Below, piece after piece: positions 12,901 through 24,379 of a stretch of 64,000 nucleotides of DNA (position 1 is its first letter; the number at the start of each line of letters is the position of its first letter). Location: contig JAGTTD010000015.1 of assembly GCA_018398585.1 (NCBI GenBank), positions 6,081,001-6,145,000 on the forward strand, written 5' to 3'. The notes under the pieces are model-generated. The model was not told the DNA's origin. It searched no databases and saw only the letters and a list, made by a program, of their open reading frames with translations. This stretch comes from Simmondsia chinensis. Its lineage: Eukaryota > Streptophyta > Magnoliopsida > Caryophyllales > Simmondsiaceae. The position numbers and the translations under genes were made by a program.

Positions 12901-13487
12901 CGATCAATGCGACTCATCGAGTTACCTCTTGACCAGGTGAACTTCCTTCCAGTAATTGGGATATCTACAATGCCAAACAGATAAGTGAAACTTCCAAAAT
13001 CTCTCATGCCCTGTGTAATCGATCTGTGCCCCATCCTTTCGCCTACATCCAAGACCTCGTTGAAATCGCCCATAATTAGGAACGGGGCTGGACGAAACTG
13101 TTTGAGGTTCCACAAATCAAGCCATAAGTCGGACTTGCCCTCTCTCGATGTCGGGCCATACACAAGGAAGAAAACTCCATCAAAGTTTTCTCCTGGAATT
13201 TCGCCCACTAAGCATATCTAGCACTCTCCTTTCATTATTGAGCTGAACTTGAACTTGTTTTCATTCTAGATGGCTAAAAGTCCACCAGAATTCCCATTTG
13301 CAGGCACCTCCTCCCATTTACACTTAAAATTCCCCCAGCATTTAACAATAGTTCGTTTTTCAACAACATTGTGTTTCGTCTCACTAAGCCCTAAAATTGA
13401 TGGTTGACATTTACAGACCAGGTTCCTAATTGAAGCTTTTTTCTCTCTCCCCCCTATCCCTCTAACATTCTAGGTGCAAAATTTCAT
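9907..13487 (-). pseudogene. LINE A ORF2: endonuclease / reverse transcriptase, broken
   Basis: The start at 13487 gives M-K-F-C-T-stop-N-V-R-G, matching the usual L1 endonuclease opening with Trp changed to a stop. The endonuclease continues at 13208-12186 with FLIMGDFNEVLD, SRIDRSLA and LSDHCPFIVD. The reverse transcriptase is at 11714-11406 (RQGDPISPFLFILVTEVLNQ and the catalytic block FTDDTL, where A of FADD is T). The thumb region is at 11286-10891 (NYLGIPLGANPR). The zf-RVT domain is at 10326-9907 (LVWMVLLGKMNTRERLWKLG, CLLC, IDHLFLVC). The total span fits about 1190 codons, normal for plant L1 ORF2. Frames change several times. An in-frame TGA at 9909-9907 interrupts the C-terminal tail. 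Confidence 0.9.
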
Positions 13488-13709
13488 TTTACAAGCGTAC
13501 CTTTTCAAGTTAAGTGTTTGGCTTTCTTCCTCCTGCGCCTGCTCTTCTTTGTTTTCAGTTGGTCCCGACCTCCTTCACAAATAGCTGCCATGAATTTGTG
13601 GATTTCACTTTTTGGGCCATGGAACTCTAGTCCGAGCCTTTTTCTGAGATTCCACGCCTTAGCTGCTCTGGATAGGTTGTCCGGTTGTGGGTTTGTGATT
13701 GTGTGGAGG

Positions 13710-15956
13710 TCAGGTGAGCGGCGGAATTTGTGTGGAGTGTTTGAACCTGGTGGTGGTGAGGGAAACGGCTGGGGTGGTGATGACAGGGAGTGGTTGAGGG
13801 AGGGTCGGGTGTTTTGAATGTGGTGTCTGATATTTAAGGGTAGTGTTAGGGTTTAATATGTGGTGGGCTGGGCTGACTTGGGTCATGGGTGTGGGCAGGA
13901 TTTCTTGTCCTTCTTGGTCATTCACACTCACCTGCTGATCTTGGCCCATTGTCTTGGGCCCATTCACCTCAATGCTTTTGTTGGTATGGGCTAATGAATT
14001 GGGCCGGTTTGCACTATCCCTTTTGTTCACCTTGTCACTGGCCCGTTGCATTTGTGGCCCATCCTCCTCCTCAAAATCTCTTGTACCGTGGTCAAAGGTG
14101 GCATTCCCCTCATTAATGCATAGTTGTACAAAACAATTAATGCCCCCTTGGTTCAAGTACTCCACCTCCTGATTTTCCTTCTCCACCTCAGTACCCACAT
14201 CCCTTCCCCTTTCCTCCTCTGACTCTTCCTCATCCTCGCCGCCAAGGCATTGTTGCGGGTTATGTGTGGCCCCATGTGTCTGGTCGTACGACGCATGTAC
14301 AGGAGTAGGGTCGACCCTGTCGGCTCTCCTTCGCCCTTGACTCAGCACCGGTTATTTTGAATTTGAAATTCCTCTGCGGTTGTCCTTGTTTCGGTTGTCG
14401 TCCACCGTGATCAGTGTTGGCGGGGAGCTCGGCGTCTCCGGAATGAAAGAGCTGCTTCCTTCTTCCTTCTTTCCATTGTCTTCACTTGTTCCATGGTCCC
14501 TGTGCTTACTCATGTTATCCTCCTGTTCAATGTTAGGCTCATGGAAGGTGGGGCTTGTTTGTAGCGGCTTGTTACGAACGTCCGGCTCCCCCCATTGTGT
14601 CTCACTTTCTTTAATCATCAAGGTAAATTGCTTTTGTTGTATGGAAAGAAGTATCTTGTCCTCAATCAAATGACAATTATCTGTATCAATTAATGCCCAT
14701 GTATGGTCAAGTATGTTCCCATGTCGTGAGCCATTATGGATGGGAGCCACCTTCTCCCAACACTCAGCAATGGCTTTGATGTTGTCTTCCTTCCAGCCTT
14801 GGACGGGGAGACCAGTGATAGATATCCAAGTAGAGCGCAACATCAACGATTCTGCCTTTGACCACGGCTTGGCTTCTGTGTACCATGACTGAGGCCATTC
14901 CGTCCATTCGTCCATCATTTTGTCCCGTGCTTCCACCATTTGAAACGTCCATAGCATCCGATATTTACCCAACTCCCTTACCTCCACTTTGTGAATTCCT
15001 CTTTGTGTGAGATGTTCCAAAGCTTCCTGTCTAGATGTTTTTACAAAGGTTCTGCACGTTAGGCTTCGGTCAAGCCACTCCATATTATCAACAGCTATGC
15101 TTCCTTGCACCATCTTAAGGTAGGATCGGTCCTGGAGGCGGTTCCCTTCTAGTATTCCTCCCTTGCTGTTTGGTCATGCATCATCTTGTTTATGTTCATT
15201 GTCCCGAGAGGTGTTGTTAAATCTAGCTCGATTATTCCACTGCAATGTTTCTGTCTTTGATGATGTGCCCCTCTCCCTTTTCTCAAACCTTGCAAACTTC
15301 ACAAGGATCCTATGGTCTCTGATCATTGTGCCATTCGTCTCCTTGATAGCTCTGGCTGCGGCCTGTTTTTCGGTAAAGCCAGCGAACCCGAATCGGAAGT
15401 TGCTGTTTGCTCTTATTCTCTGGGAGACAAAGGTGTTTGTTACTTCCCCAAAGCTTCTAAATAATTGCCGCAACCATATGGGATCTATGCTCCAAGGAAG
15501 GAAATCTAAGAATCATTTCCGGTGAGTCCCTTCACAGCTTCTTCCTTCCTATCCATTTCCAACCTCTGTTCTGTCCTGTGTCTTACTCGGTGACTCTGGC
15601 ATCTGTCCTCCCTCCTCTTCCTCCGCTACATTCTTACCCTTTGCATCAACAAGTTGGGTTTGCGACCCTTTCACCACATTGGCGTACGTGCGGGGTACAC
15701 GCTCTTCATTGCCTTCCTTTGCTATGTCGTTGTCGAAGCTCCTATCAGCACCTTCGGCTTTGCTGGTGACATTCTCAGCTTGAAGTGGCTGTTTACTGAC
15801 TTCATCCTCAAGGCGTTTACCCTCAGCACCAATGTCGACCCATTCCCCACGATTTTCACCATCAACACCGACAACCCGCCACACTTTCCCTCGCCAGACC
15901 GTTTCCTTCCTTGGTGAGCGGTTGACAGCTCCAATGGTGGAGGCAGAGGCAACCAT
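13710..15956 (-). pseudogene. LINE A ORF1: gag-like RNA-binding protein, broken
   Basis: The segment from 15956 opens with MVASASTIGAV and is basic then acidic. After a stop and a frame change, 15473-15174 carries an RRM fold (LRQLFRSFGEV, and RNP1-like RFGFAGF followed by AARAIKETNG). The segment 15113-14352 resembles the DUF4283-type gag domain of plant LINEs (RTFVKTSRQEALEHL, SWYTEAKPWSKAE, STWISITGLPVQGW, IAECWEKV). The segment 14348-13710 is acidic and low-complexity. Three frames are needed to read it, so it is decayed. The N-terminal RRM followed by the gag domain is typical of plant L1 ORF1. Its role would be to bind element RNA and form the ribonucleoprotein. Confidence 0.75.
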
Positions 15957-16676
15957 AGATAATTTCTTTTGATATTTAAAAAAAAAAAAAAAAAAAAAAC
16001 TTGTTTAGATGGCAAAGTTGATTTTCGGGAATGATAGAGGACTTAAGAATTTGATCTATAGAAGTTAATTGTCAAGGAACCCCAAATCTATAAAATGGTG
16101 TGAAGAAGTAGCATTCTCAAAAAGGATGCTTACGAATGGCCGCTTCACATAAACGTTTAAGGATTAGACAAGAGGAATGCAATTTATATGGGATATTGTA
16201 TTACAAACATGATAAATTTGTTAATGCTTATAAGAATACATACTTTTCCTTAAGGTTGGAGCTCGATATCAAGAGTGCTATAAGACATCAACAAATCTAA
16301 TAGAATGTTACTAGGCACATCACTATTAAATTTCCTCAATACCACCAAGATACTTAATAGATAAGCATAATATCTCAACTATTAGCTATTAAAACTAAGC
16401 ATTAACATTAAAAAGATAGAATCTTTCGACAGCAAAAACCTTATGACCACAATCCAATACTACTCATGATTAAATGAATAAACAGAGAGTAAGAGAAAGA
16501 TGCTAATTACTCGCAATGTTCACAAGAGAAGCAATGCCACACATTCTTGTAACCACCATATCATGTGACGTCAAATTCTAAGAGCAAAAAGTCGCATCTA
16601 CATTTAGCAAACAAACCACGTAATTTTGAAGATCAATAAAATTGTAAAGAAACTAGAAGAGACATTGAGCTAAGGT

Positions 16677-16892
16677 TCATAATAGACAATCAATTATCAT
16701 CAAAAAATTTGGCATCAAGTGTTCCATTGAAATGCGAGTATTAATAGCACGATAAAGTATCATAATCATGCCAACCACTTCGTCAATTTTGCAAAGAACA
16801 AGTTCAAAAGTAGCGCACTTACATCTTGGTAGCTTTTCACTTAGGTATCTAGCTTTGACCTCCAATTTTGCAAATCCTATATCATAAAACAA
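16677..16892 (-). other. Exon-like open segment, unidentified
   Basis: On the minus strand an acceptor-like TATAG precedes GFAKLEVKARYLSEKLPRC, followed by a donor-like GTAAGTGCG. The frame stays open through it and beyond. I do not recognise the protein. It lies on the same strand and side as the RRM fragment at 17480-17658, so the two could be exons of one captured or decayed gene. Confidence 0.3.
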
Positions 16893-17479
16893 GCACTCTC
16901 AGTAATCAAAATACATAAATCCTAAATTTAACACAGAACAAGAACGACCCATATCAAGATTGCACACACAAGAGGAGATTGAGGGAAGGTTAACTCGCTT
17001 ATTATAGTTTCATACTACCCATTGTGCATAAAATCAGTTATTACAAGCAAAAGAAAAGGAACACCAAGTTTGCATCAATGTTTAGAGTTCATGGTTTTGT
17101 AGAAGAGTAGCCCAAGCACTTTGAGAGTCCATGTGAAAATAAACGGATTAAGTTGTGCTTGTTTGCATTAATGTCTCTTGTAAGTGTATGCCTATATTAG
17201 GTTTAAAGCCCCAACATAAAAGGGCAAAACATCATTTATTACCTCGATAATAACAAGTCTCTTTGTTAGATCAACTAAACATGTATGGCTTGTGAAAATT
17301 TTCCTGGATATTCTCAACAAACAACTTCCAATATGATCTTAAAAGATTTTTCAACTCAAAGATAGCATTCCATGTGGTATAGACTTGAGAAAACTCATAC
17401 GTTAAGCATGTACAATGGGCTAAGTGCGCGCACACACAACCGTACTTCCATAATGAGTTAAAATTGAGAGGTTACTTAC

Positions 17480-17658
17480 GTGAACAAACTCAATGAATGC
17501 AATGCGATTGGAATGATGATTGTCTCCTAATAGCCTAAGATGATAGACATGGAAAGAAAATGAACTTAAGAAATGCTTCAAAAGCTTAAAATCCAAAATT
17601 AAGTTCCTCTTAACATAACACACCTCTCCATAAAGTGATTCAAAAAACAACTTGGCAT
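17480..17658 (-). pseudogene. Fragment of a host RRM gene (CID/PABP-interacting-protein type)
   Basis: After an acceptor-like TTGTAG the minus strand reads AKLFFESLYGE (17658-17624). A gap of about 90 bases follows, then HLRLLGDNHHSNRIAFIEFVH, ending at a consensus donor GTAAGT (17480/17479). From memory of the family, the second RRM of plant CID-type polyadenylate-binding-protein-interacting proteins has a very similar core (LFFES.CGEV..LRLLGD..H..RIAFVEF). No other exon of such a gene was recognised nearby. The acceptor in front of the second part looks lost. I read it as a gene fragment carried inside a transposon or left from a dead gene. Confidence 0.5.
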
Positions 17659-17659
17659 C

Positions 17660-19264
17660 TACAATTTAGAGATGAAAACTCACTTTAAAGGATTCCAAAA
17701 ATCTCTCTTCTAAGTCGCTTGAGGGCTAATCCTCCTTGCCGACATCTACAATTTTCAAATGCACTAATACATATTTATTACAAAAATTTAAAAAAGCTTA
17801 TAAGGTTCATAACACTTTTCAAGTTTGTTAAACATGACACTATACCTCTCTTAACTACTTATAAGGTTTATAACTAGCTAATAAGGCCTCAAATCTTTCT
17901 CAACCCTTTGATAACACCCTGGTTTAGCTATAGGGCATTCAATTTCTCAAAAATCTTAACCTAATGGTTCACAATTTGATTTGAAATTGTTTTACAGATA
18001 ATCTAGAAGCATTTTACAGATAAACTGTCAGAATAGAATTTAACTTATAGTTCAATTCAAAGTTCATATAAGTTCAAATATTACTCCTAAAATCATGAAA
18101 TTCACAACTAACAAAGCAAGGTTCTAGCTCAACCAACGAGATTGCATATCATGAATTTAACATGCTACTACACAAGTTAAATACGTTCAAACAACTTAAA
18201 TCCATAACTCAAAATGACACAACCAGGAGATACAAGCTTACCACAAAAGGAGAAAAGAGCAACCTTGAGAGATCAGCACCCATGTTGGTTTTGTCTTTTG
18301 GGAGTTGTTTCAATTTAAATTAACAAAAATAAAGAGTAACCTAAGAAAAATAGTCAAATGAGTTAAGTAGGGTTTATTTTCACAAAAATAAGAAATTTTT
18401 GATCTCAAGAGTTGCAAACAAGGCTTAGGGTTCGGATTTTTTGACCTCAAAACAGTGTCTAGGATTCAATTTTGAGACATAACCAACAATAATATGAAAA
18501 ATTAACGAAAAAACTAACAAAAAATGAACGCAAAATGAGAGGGAGAGGTGTGACCAGAGAGAGAGGACCCATGAATGAGCAGTGAAGGTGGACGGGTGGC
18601 AAGCGGCGACGGTGACAGAGCGGCGACAGCGGAGGTTGAGGAGAAGAGAGAGAGAGAGAGATGGGAAGATGACGAAGACAGAGAGTGGGAGACAGTGGGT
18701 GTATGTGAGTACAATGAAGAGTAAGTTCTTCGTTCAAAAAACAAGAAGCGTAAGTTCAGTTAGCCATAATTTTTGCGAAACAAATCATTTCTACGTAAAA
18801 TTAAATTTCTAGATAAAATTTCGTTAATTATATATTAATGTTGTAAAAATTTGATGTATTTTTTATAGTCTATAATCTTTGTTAAATATTATTTTTGTCT
18901 AAATTAAAATATATTTAATAAAATAGTTTAAATAATAGTGTATAATTTAAGAAGGTAACATAGTTTTATTATCAATGTCACAACATTATAATTCATGAGT
19001 ACAATGAAGACAGTTATAACATGAGGATTGTGAGTCTATTAACAAAAAAATGGCAACTTTTGTACCCTTAGATATCTTAATTTTAACTGTTTTATTAAAT
19101 ATAAGTAAATTTTGGACAAAAATACTATTTTACAAAATTTATATACAATAAATTATACACACAATCTCACAATATTGTAATTTACCCTCAAAATTTTGAT
19201 CTTAAAACTATTTGATTCCCATGTATCAACACATAAATTATTAAGAAAATGAGAAATGTTTAAG
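17660..19264. other. Spacer; GA-rich patch near 18535-18665, no gene identified
   Basis: The sequence is AT-rich except for 18535-18665, which is purine-rich on the plus strand, contains a short (GA)n run near 18647 and two GCGGCGAC(G/A)G motifs. A similar GGCGGCGACGGTGAGAGG array lies near the right end of the intact CACTA at 39126-39205. Open frames on either strand here look compositional. Confidence 0.4.
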
Positions 19265-19523
19265 TAACAGATTTAAATTGTTACAAAATACAACAGATGT
19301 AACACTTTACAAAAAGTGTTGCATATCATATAGCTTAAGCAACAATTTTTTTTTAAATGTTACATTAGGTACAAGCAAATGCAACAATTTTTTAGAAGCG
19401 TTACATTAGGTACCAAGCAAATGTAACAATAAAAAAATGTTACCTAAACACTAGCTATGGTAACATTTCAATCAAATGTTACAATTTAAGTGTTACCTAA
19501 AGTCACTTTTGTTGTAACTAGTA

Positions 19524-21647
19524 AAAGTTGCATGGTTTTTTTTCTTTTATCATAAAGAGCTAACATGACACACTATTTTGGTAATGTGATATTTCATGTA
19601 CTATAATTTTTTATTATTATTATTATTTTTACGTTGGTAAGGTGATGGTGAGATATTTTGCTACTGGAGAGATTCGATCCCAAGTGGCATCTTTGGCCTC
19701 CAAAGATCATCACCATTGGACTTAGCCTTATTTGGTATTTCGTGAATTGTGTTTGTATCCATGGTTAACACCAGATTTTCGATAATTAATGACAAAAGTT
19801 ACGGTACAAGTAGGCTTACCTCAAGTCCGTGGCCTGAGCCTACACACAAAGAGCATGTAGTGTAAAAGACTAATATAAGGACATTCCAGAAGATAATGAA
19901 AACAAATTGAAAAACAAAAGACATTAGAGGATTTTACTAATACTGTAATAAGACATAAAACTAGGAGGAAATAACCCAAAGGTGCCTAGAACAACAGGAT
20001 AGGATGAAGCAAGGGGAACAAACCAAATTGTAGCTTATTTTGCTCATAGGCTACACCGTATTGCCATAATTGTACTTTATCTTGTGCTCTAAGAGCAAAT
20101 GTTGTCGTTTTTTCAAAGATATGGTTGTACTTATCAAGTTGGTCAAGATATAGTTGTCTTACAATCATTTTCATCAATAAAATTCAAGAATTCCTCTACC
20201 TACATTTGCAGTTTCCTTTTGAAGCGTCTTGAAAATTGGAGACTTTTGCTTTCTAGAATTATTTAGTCGGTGTTATATGGCGGCTGTGTTGCGTAATGAG
20301 GGAGTCGTGGATGTTGTGTTCTAGGGGTTGGTGGTTGTGTTGGGCTTTTAAGGAGAACATATATTTTGCTTTTTAACCTTCAGTTTTTCAAACAATTTAA
20401 CAACCATACTTTTTGGTGAAAAAATGCATGTAGGACCCAGCAGATTAATTAGCCACAATAGCCCCCTAGTTACAGGACGCATCATACATATCCGGTTTTA
20501 TAGAAAGGAAATCAATTATTGACCATGTTCAAAGCTCCAGCGGTTTGCTTGCTGAGGTTTGGTCATGGTGCGAATTTTGGTTCTTGGCAATTTTTTTTTT
20601 TTGTTATCTTTGGACTTTTGTCTTCCCCTTTGTTTTTTTGCTCTTTAGATCAACTTTTGTACCATTTGGAGGTTTCATTTCTTCCCATTTATAATTAAAA
20701 AAGATTTGGCATACAATCATTCATTTTTATATCCCTTTAGTTTTTGACACGCATATGCAATTATAAATATGTTTTAATTATATAAAAGGATAACAAACTC
20801 ATATTCGTGCATGTACATATGCGCACACACACACATGTGCATTATGAGTGCCATTTTCTTATAAGGATAATTTATTATTCTTTTCGCGGAAGAGCAACAT
20901 ACGCTTTTTTTACATTATATGAGGAATGATGAAGCTTGAACTTGAGCCACTCTGGTGCTTGGGAAGGGTAGTTACTACTACATGAACCTCTAATACCTGA
21001 TTATGGATGTCATTATCAAAGTAACAGCATGCAATGGCCAATGACATAAAGCAAGCTCAAAATCCATTATATAAACAAATATCAAATGTGAATGTCTTTG
21101 ATAATTGAAGCTGTGAATGCATGACTAGAAACTACTCTTTATGAGGAATGATTTGATGGTCATGGTGTAATTCACTTTATCTTCTCTTATCATTTTTTTA
21201 CTCTGCTTTCAAGAGATTATAGGAGTAATATGTTATAGTCCGGTCTTAGATTTTATGTGACGTTGTCCCTTGATGCCGTACAAAAAGAATGGACGATTTT
21301 GAGCCAAATTTATTAACTTATTTGTTTTTGTGTCGATATTTCTTTACTACTAAGGACTCTTTGATTTATATTCCATAAAAGAATAATTGGCTTCAAAAAT
21401 GTGATTCATTGACTTAATCTGTTACTTCCTTTCACATCTTTGGTTTATTCATCCATTCAAGGAATTCTAACAACACATTGATCAAAGTGGAGTTGACAAT
21501 CAATCAATAAAAATATAAGTGTAACAATCTTATTATTTCTTTCTTTATGCATAAGGTATGACCAACTTTATAGTACAACGATCACCCAAACCCATGAATC
21601 TCGCGTGGTTAATCATTAGTTGAGTCCCCGTCAACTTTCCCTTCGCT
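19524..21647. other. Intergenic region downstream of the BBE-like gene
   Basis: No coding region was recognised. Contents include an (ATT)n stretch near 19614, a patch at 19630-19730 with GATTCGATCCC that resembles a degraded repeat, and a (CA)n run near 20826. The last about 150 bases before 21648 would be the 3' untranslated region of the BBE-like gene. They contain AATAATAAG-like sequence (minus strand, near 21530) that could serve for polyadenylation. Confidence 0.4.
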
Positions 21648-23237
21648 CTAAGAAAACGAAAGGAGCGGAATGCTCTGCTCATTTTTGAAGAAGTTTTCGG
21701 GATCAATCTGCGTCTTAACTTTTACTAGTCTGATAAAATTATTCTTATAGTACCTGAAACCCCAAGAACTTGCTTTTATAAAACTATCTTTACCATCTTT
21801 GTCCATCCCAAGGTCAAAATCTCGAAAATTAACATATTGTTCCCTAGGGAACATTGACACATAAGGGGTCATGTACTGGTAGAGTTTCTCAATCCATTCA
21901 ATATGCCTACTCTCACTTTTCGCACCATCCATCCAAGATACGATGTATTCAATTTCAAATATTACGCCATTTCTGTGCGGAAATGGCGTCTGTGATTCTG
22001 GTATCCGACTCATCATTCCTCCGTAAGGGTTCAATATTAATTGCGGCATTTCCTCTTTCAGTAATATTGCCCACAATCCATCCCAAGCACTCTCCGGGAC
22101 TAGATCCCTCACATAATCCGCCTTTATCTTGAAGTAGGTCCTAAATGTTGACTTGGCGTGGAGAAGAATCTCGGGTTTTGTGCCATTGGGGAATCCGCCA
22201 GCGATATAGACAACTGATTCGATCCAACTCATCTCTAAGCAATCCTTTTGGTTTAGCCCAAGCTCGGGAAAGCTCCTGTCCATTACTTGAATAAGGTCTG
22301 CTGCTCGTCCTAAGAATAATGCGCTGAATGAACCGACCAAAGTTTTCTTTCCATTTTGAAGTCTTAATGGTGTTACTTCAACTCTGATGAAGAGATTCTC
22401 ATCAATCTTATCAGCTACTTGCTGCCATTTGTAGAGTGTCCTTGTTAAGCCTTGTTCTATGGTCTTGTTAATGGTAAAAACTGTAACAATTTCCGGCACT
22501 GGAACTAGCATAACCTTCCATGCTATAATGATACCGAAGTTCCCTCCCCCACCTCCTCTAAGAGCCCAAAACAAATCCTCCCCCATTAGTTCCCTATTTA
22601 GAACCCTACCATTAGCGTCAACCATTCGGACATCAAGGACATTGTCAACTGCGAGGCCATACTTTCTCATTAGATCACCGTAGCCTCCCCCCGTAATGTG
22701 TCCGCCCACACCCACTGTAGGGCAATACCCAGCTGGGAAGCCATGAACCCTACTCTTCTCCGAGATTCGGTAGTAGAGTTGACCGAGGTTGGCTCCGGTT
22801 TCAACCCAAGCACTATTGTCATTAATGTCAACAATGATTGACCGAAGTTTGGCCATGTCAACGAGGACGAATGGTACTGGCATTTCAGATGCATAAGACA
22901 CCCCTTCAAAGTCATGGCCCCCACTGCGGACCCTTAGTTGTAGACCAAACTGTTTGGCACAAATAACAGCTGCTTGGACATGGGAATCCTCCGATGGCAT
23001 CAGTATCAACACAGGCTTTTGAACAGAAGGTAATAAGTACCTGAGGTTTTGTGCTGTGGATCCCAAGACTGATGAGAATGAGGAGTTGTTAGGGATGTAC
23101 AATGTCGGGAAAGAGGAGGCGCTTTGCTCGGTTTTTGAGCTAAGGCATTGGAGAAAGTTCTCTTGGATTGAGTAATTAGTGAATGCATGGGAAGCATGTA
23201 GGGAGAGAAAAAGTAGCATTAGCCATGAAAGAGCCAT
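21648..23237 (-). CDS. Berberine bridge enzyme-like FAD-linked oxidase
   Basis: This is an intact 529-residue single-exon gene, the normal length for the plant BBE-like family, which often lacks introns. Residues 1-18 form a hydrophobic signal peptide, so the protein is probably secreted or vacuolar. The FAD_binding_4 domain spans about 75-250. It contains RSGGHDFEG with His108 and GYCPTVGVGGH with Cys172, the two residues that attach FAD doubly in this family. Cys31 and Cys93 fit the conserved disulphide. Sequons include N21, N50, N257 and N351. The C-terminal BBE domain (about 460-525) has YVNFRDFDLG, SWGFRYYKNNF and IDPENFF. Family members oxidise alkaloids, monolignols, or oligosaccharides with release of hydrogen peroxide; the substrate here cannot be read from sequence. 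The start is chosen because the signal peptide begins there. No neighbour gene lies within 20 kb. Confidence 0.97.
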   Translation of the reverse strand: MALSWLMLLFLSLHASHAFTNYSIQENFLQCLSSKTEQSASSFPTLYIPNNSSFSSVLGSTAQNLRYLLPSVQKPVLILMPSEDSHVQAAVICAKQFGLQLRVRSGGHDFEGVSYASEMPVPFVLVDMAKLRSIIVDINDNSAWVETGANLGQLYYRISEKSRVHGFPAGYCPTVGVGGHITGGGYGDLMRKYGLAVDNVLDVRMVDANGRVLNRELMGEDLFWALRGGGGGNFGIIIAWKVMLVPVPEIVTVFTINKTIEQGLTRTLYKWQQVADKIDENLFIRVEVTPLRLQNGKKTLVGSFSALFLGRAADLIQVMDRSFPELGLNQKDCLEMSWIESVVYIAGGFPNGTKPEILLHAKSTFRTYFKIKADYVRDLVPESAWDGLWAILLKEEMPQLILNPYGGMMSRIPESQTPFPHRNGVIFEIEYIVSWMDGAKSESRHIEWIEKLYQYMTPYVSMFPREQYVNFRDFDLGMDKDGKDSFIKASSWGFRYYKNNFIRLVKVKTQIDPENFFKNEQSIPLLSFS

Positions 23238-23285
23238 TGAGGAAGTGATTGAAGGGAGTATGTTGGGTTTTCTTTCGTTTTGGTC

Positions 23286-23300
23286 TTAATATAAATATAT
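23286..23300 (-). promoter_or_regulatory. Possible TATA region of the BBE-like gene
   Basis: The minus strand reads ATATATTTATATTAA about 50-65 bases before the ATG at 23237. The position suits a plant TATA box, but the region is AT-rich and the match is not exact. Confidence 0.3.
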
Positions 23301-24379
23301 GATTAAGGAAAATGACATGATATTTGCTTGAAGGCACAATTTAGGTATATGATGATTAAGGCAAGAAAACTTGAGAGGGACACGTAAAAAAGATTTAATA
23401 AGAATAAGGTGTTAAAAAAAAAAAAATTAAGAAGGGCATTAACTGTTGGAAGAATTACACATCGAGCACAAACGGAAGCGTAAAATTCTTAAAGAGTTAT
23501 CATGAAAGATCACATGAATAAAATACTCTTAACATTTTTCGTTCTCTTTTCTAACTCGGGTGCGCCCGAGCTACATTTTCTTCTATACTCTACACACTTC
23601 TTTTCACCCAACTCATCTATTTAAAAAAGACCAACAAAAATTCACAATTTAAAGCCAAATCAATTTAGGTAACCATCTTTACCTAAATCCTAATATAAAA
23701 AGAAAAACCATAATAATTCCTTTTCATGAAATTTTTTTTTCTTATTTTCTGATTTTTTTTTTTGGACTTTTCTATTTTCTTTCTTTTGCTATTTTGTTTT
23801 CTTTGTTTATTTTAAATATTACATATATTAATTTTGAGGTAAAAAAAATCCAATATTAACTACATTATATATGACTGGAATGATGACTAGACAACTGAAA
23901 CGGTAAGGTGACAATTAACAAGATAATGTGGTGGATGATGCAACAGTTGAAAAATTAACATGAGGGTGATGTGGAAATTGTTGATGAAGTTAGAGTCCTG
24001 TCGGTCTTTTCTTTAAAACAAGAAGCTGAACCTTGTTTTCTCTACAACTTGATTTTAATTCTTTTTCAAAACATTATGACCTTCTCATGGAGTTGAAGTT
24101 ATTGGTCTAATCAGGGCCAGACATAACTCTTAGTAATCTAAGCAACCACTTGGACTGCCAAATTTTAGGAGCTCCATATTTTAGCATTGCAGGTTTAAAA
24201 GACTCCCCAATTATTGGAAAAAAAAAAGGTTTAAAAGACTCCATTGTATTAATTAATGAGTTTTATGATTAAAATTTTTTGCATTAGTATTGTGTGATTA
24301 AGAGAAATATTAACATATATAAAGGGCTCCATTTGTAAGATTCGTTTGAAGCCCCAGTTGTTAGCGTTGGCCTTGAGTC
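23301..24379. other. Upstream flank of the BBE-like gene, no gene recognised
   Basis: AT-rich sequence with T and A runs. At 24115 a CAGGGCCAGAC start, and the repeated GTTATTGGTCTAA near 24100 and 24419, suggest a small insertion. Its inner structure was not clear enough to call. Confidence 0.35.

Larger units (their letters stand above)
9523..15978 (-). mobile_element. LINE A: L1-type non-LTR retrotransposon, near full length
   Basis: On the minus strand the order is ORF1 (gag-like, RRM), ORF2 (endonuclease, reverse transcriptase, C-terminal zinc finger), 3' untranslated sequence, then a poly-A tail. The tail is seen on the plus strand as the T run 9523-9531, preceded in element orientation by TTACTTATCG. 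The same tail signature ends LINE C (54185) and LINE D (54762). The 5' limit is approximate, next to an A run at 15978-15999. I could not fix a TSD because both flanks contain A runs. Stops and frameshifts occur throughout, so it is not autonomous now. Confidence 0.9.
5449..19523. mobile_element. Candidate decayed CACTA-like element hosting nested insertions
   Basis: The left end reads TACTATAACAAAATTGACC. The right end, read inverted, begins TACTAGTTACAACAAAAGTG. Both resemble the CACTA(C/G)AACAAAA ends of En/Spm elements. Behind them lie arrays of the same subterminal motif in opposite orientation: CCTAATGTAAC repeats at 5510-5762 and 8767-8840, and GTTACATTAGG repeats at 19265-19510. Everything between would be the interior: a hAT at 5770-8758, a LINE at 9523-15978, and exon-like fragments at 16677-17658. 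Against it: the flanking 3-mers (AGA, AAA) differ by one base, the ends are mutated from CACTA to TACTA, and no transposase was found. The two ends could belong to two separate decayed copies. Confidence 0.4.

Noticed and set aside
17300..17400. Minus-strand segment reading TWNAIFELKNLLRSYW as an exon
   Set aside because: Protein-like by eye, but no family was recognised and no clear splice sites frame it. Not called as a gene.
18459..18744. Ser/Pro/Leu-rich frames on the minus strand
   Set aside because: They arise from GA-rich low-complexity sequence, and two overlapping frames are equally open.
5449..19523. Exact 3-bp TSD for the CACTA-like candidate
   Set aside because: Flanking AGA and AAA differ by one base, so I do not claim a target duplication.
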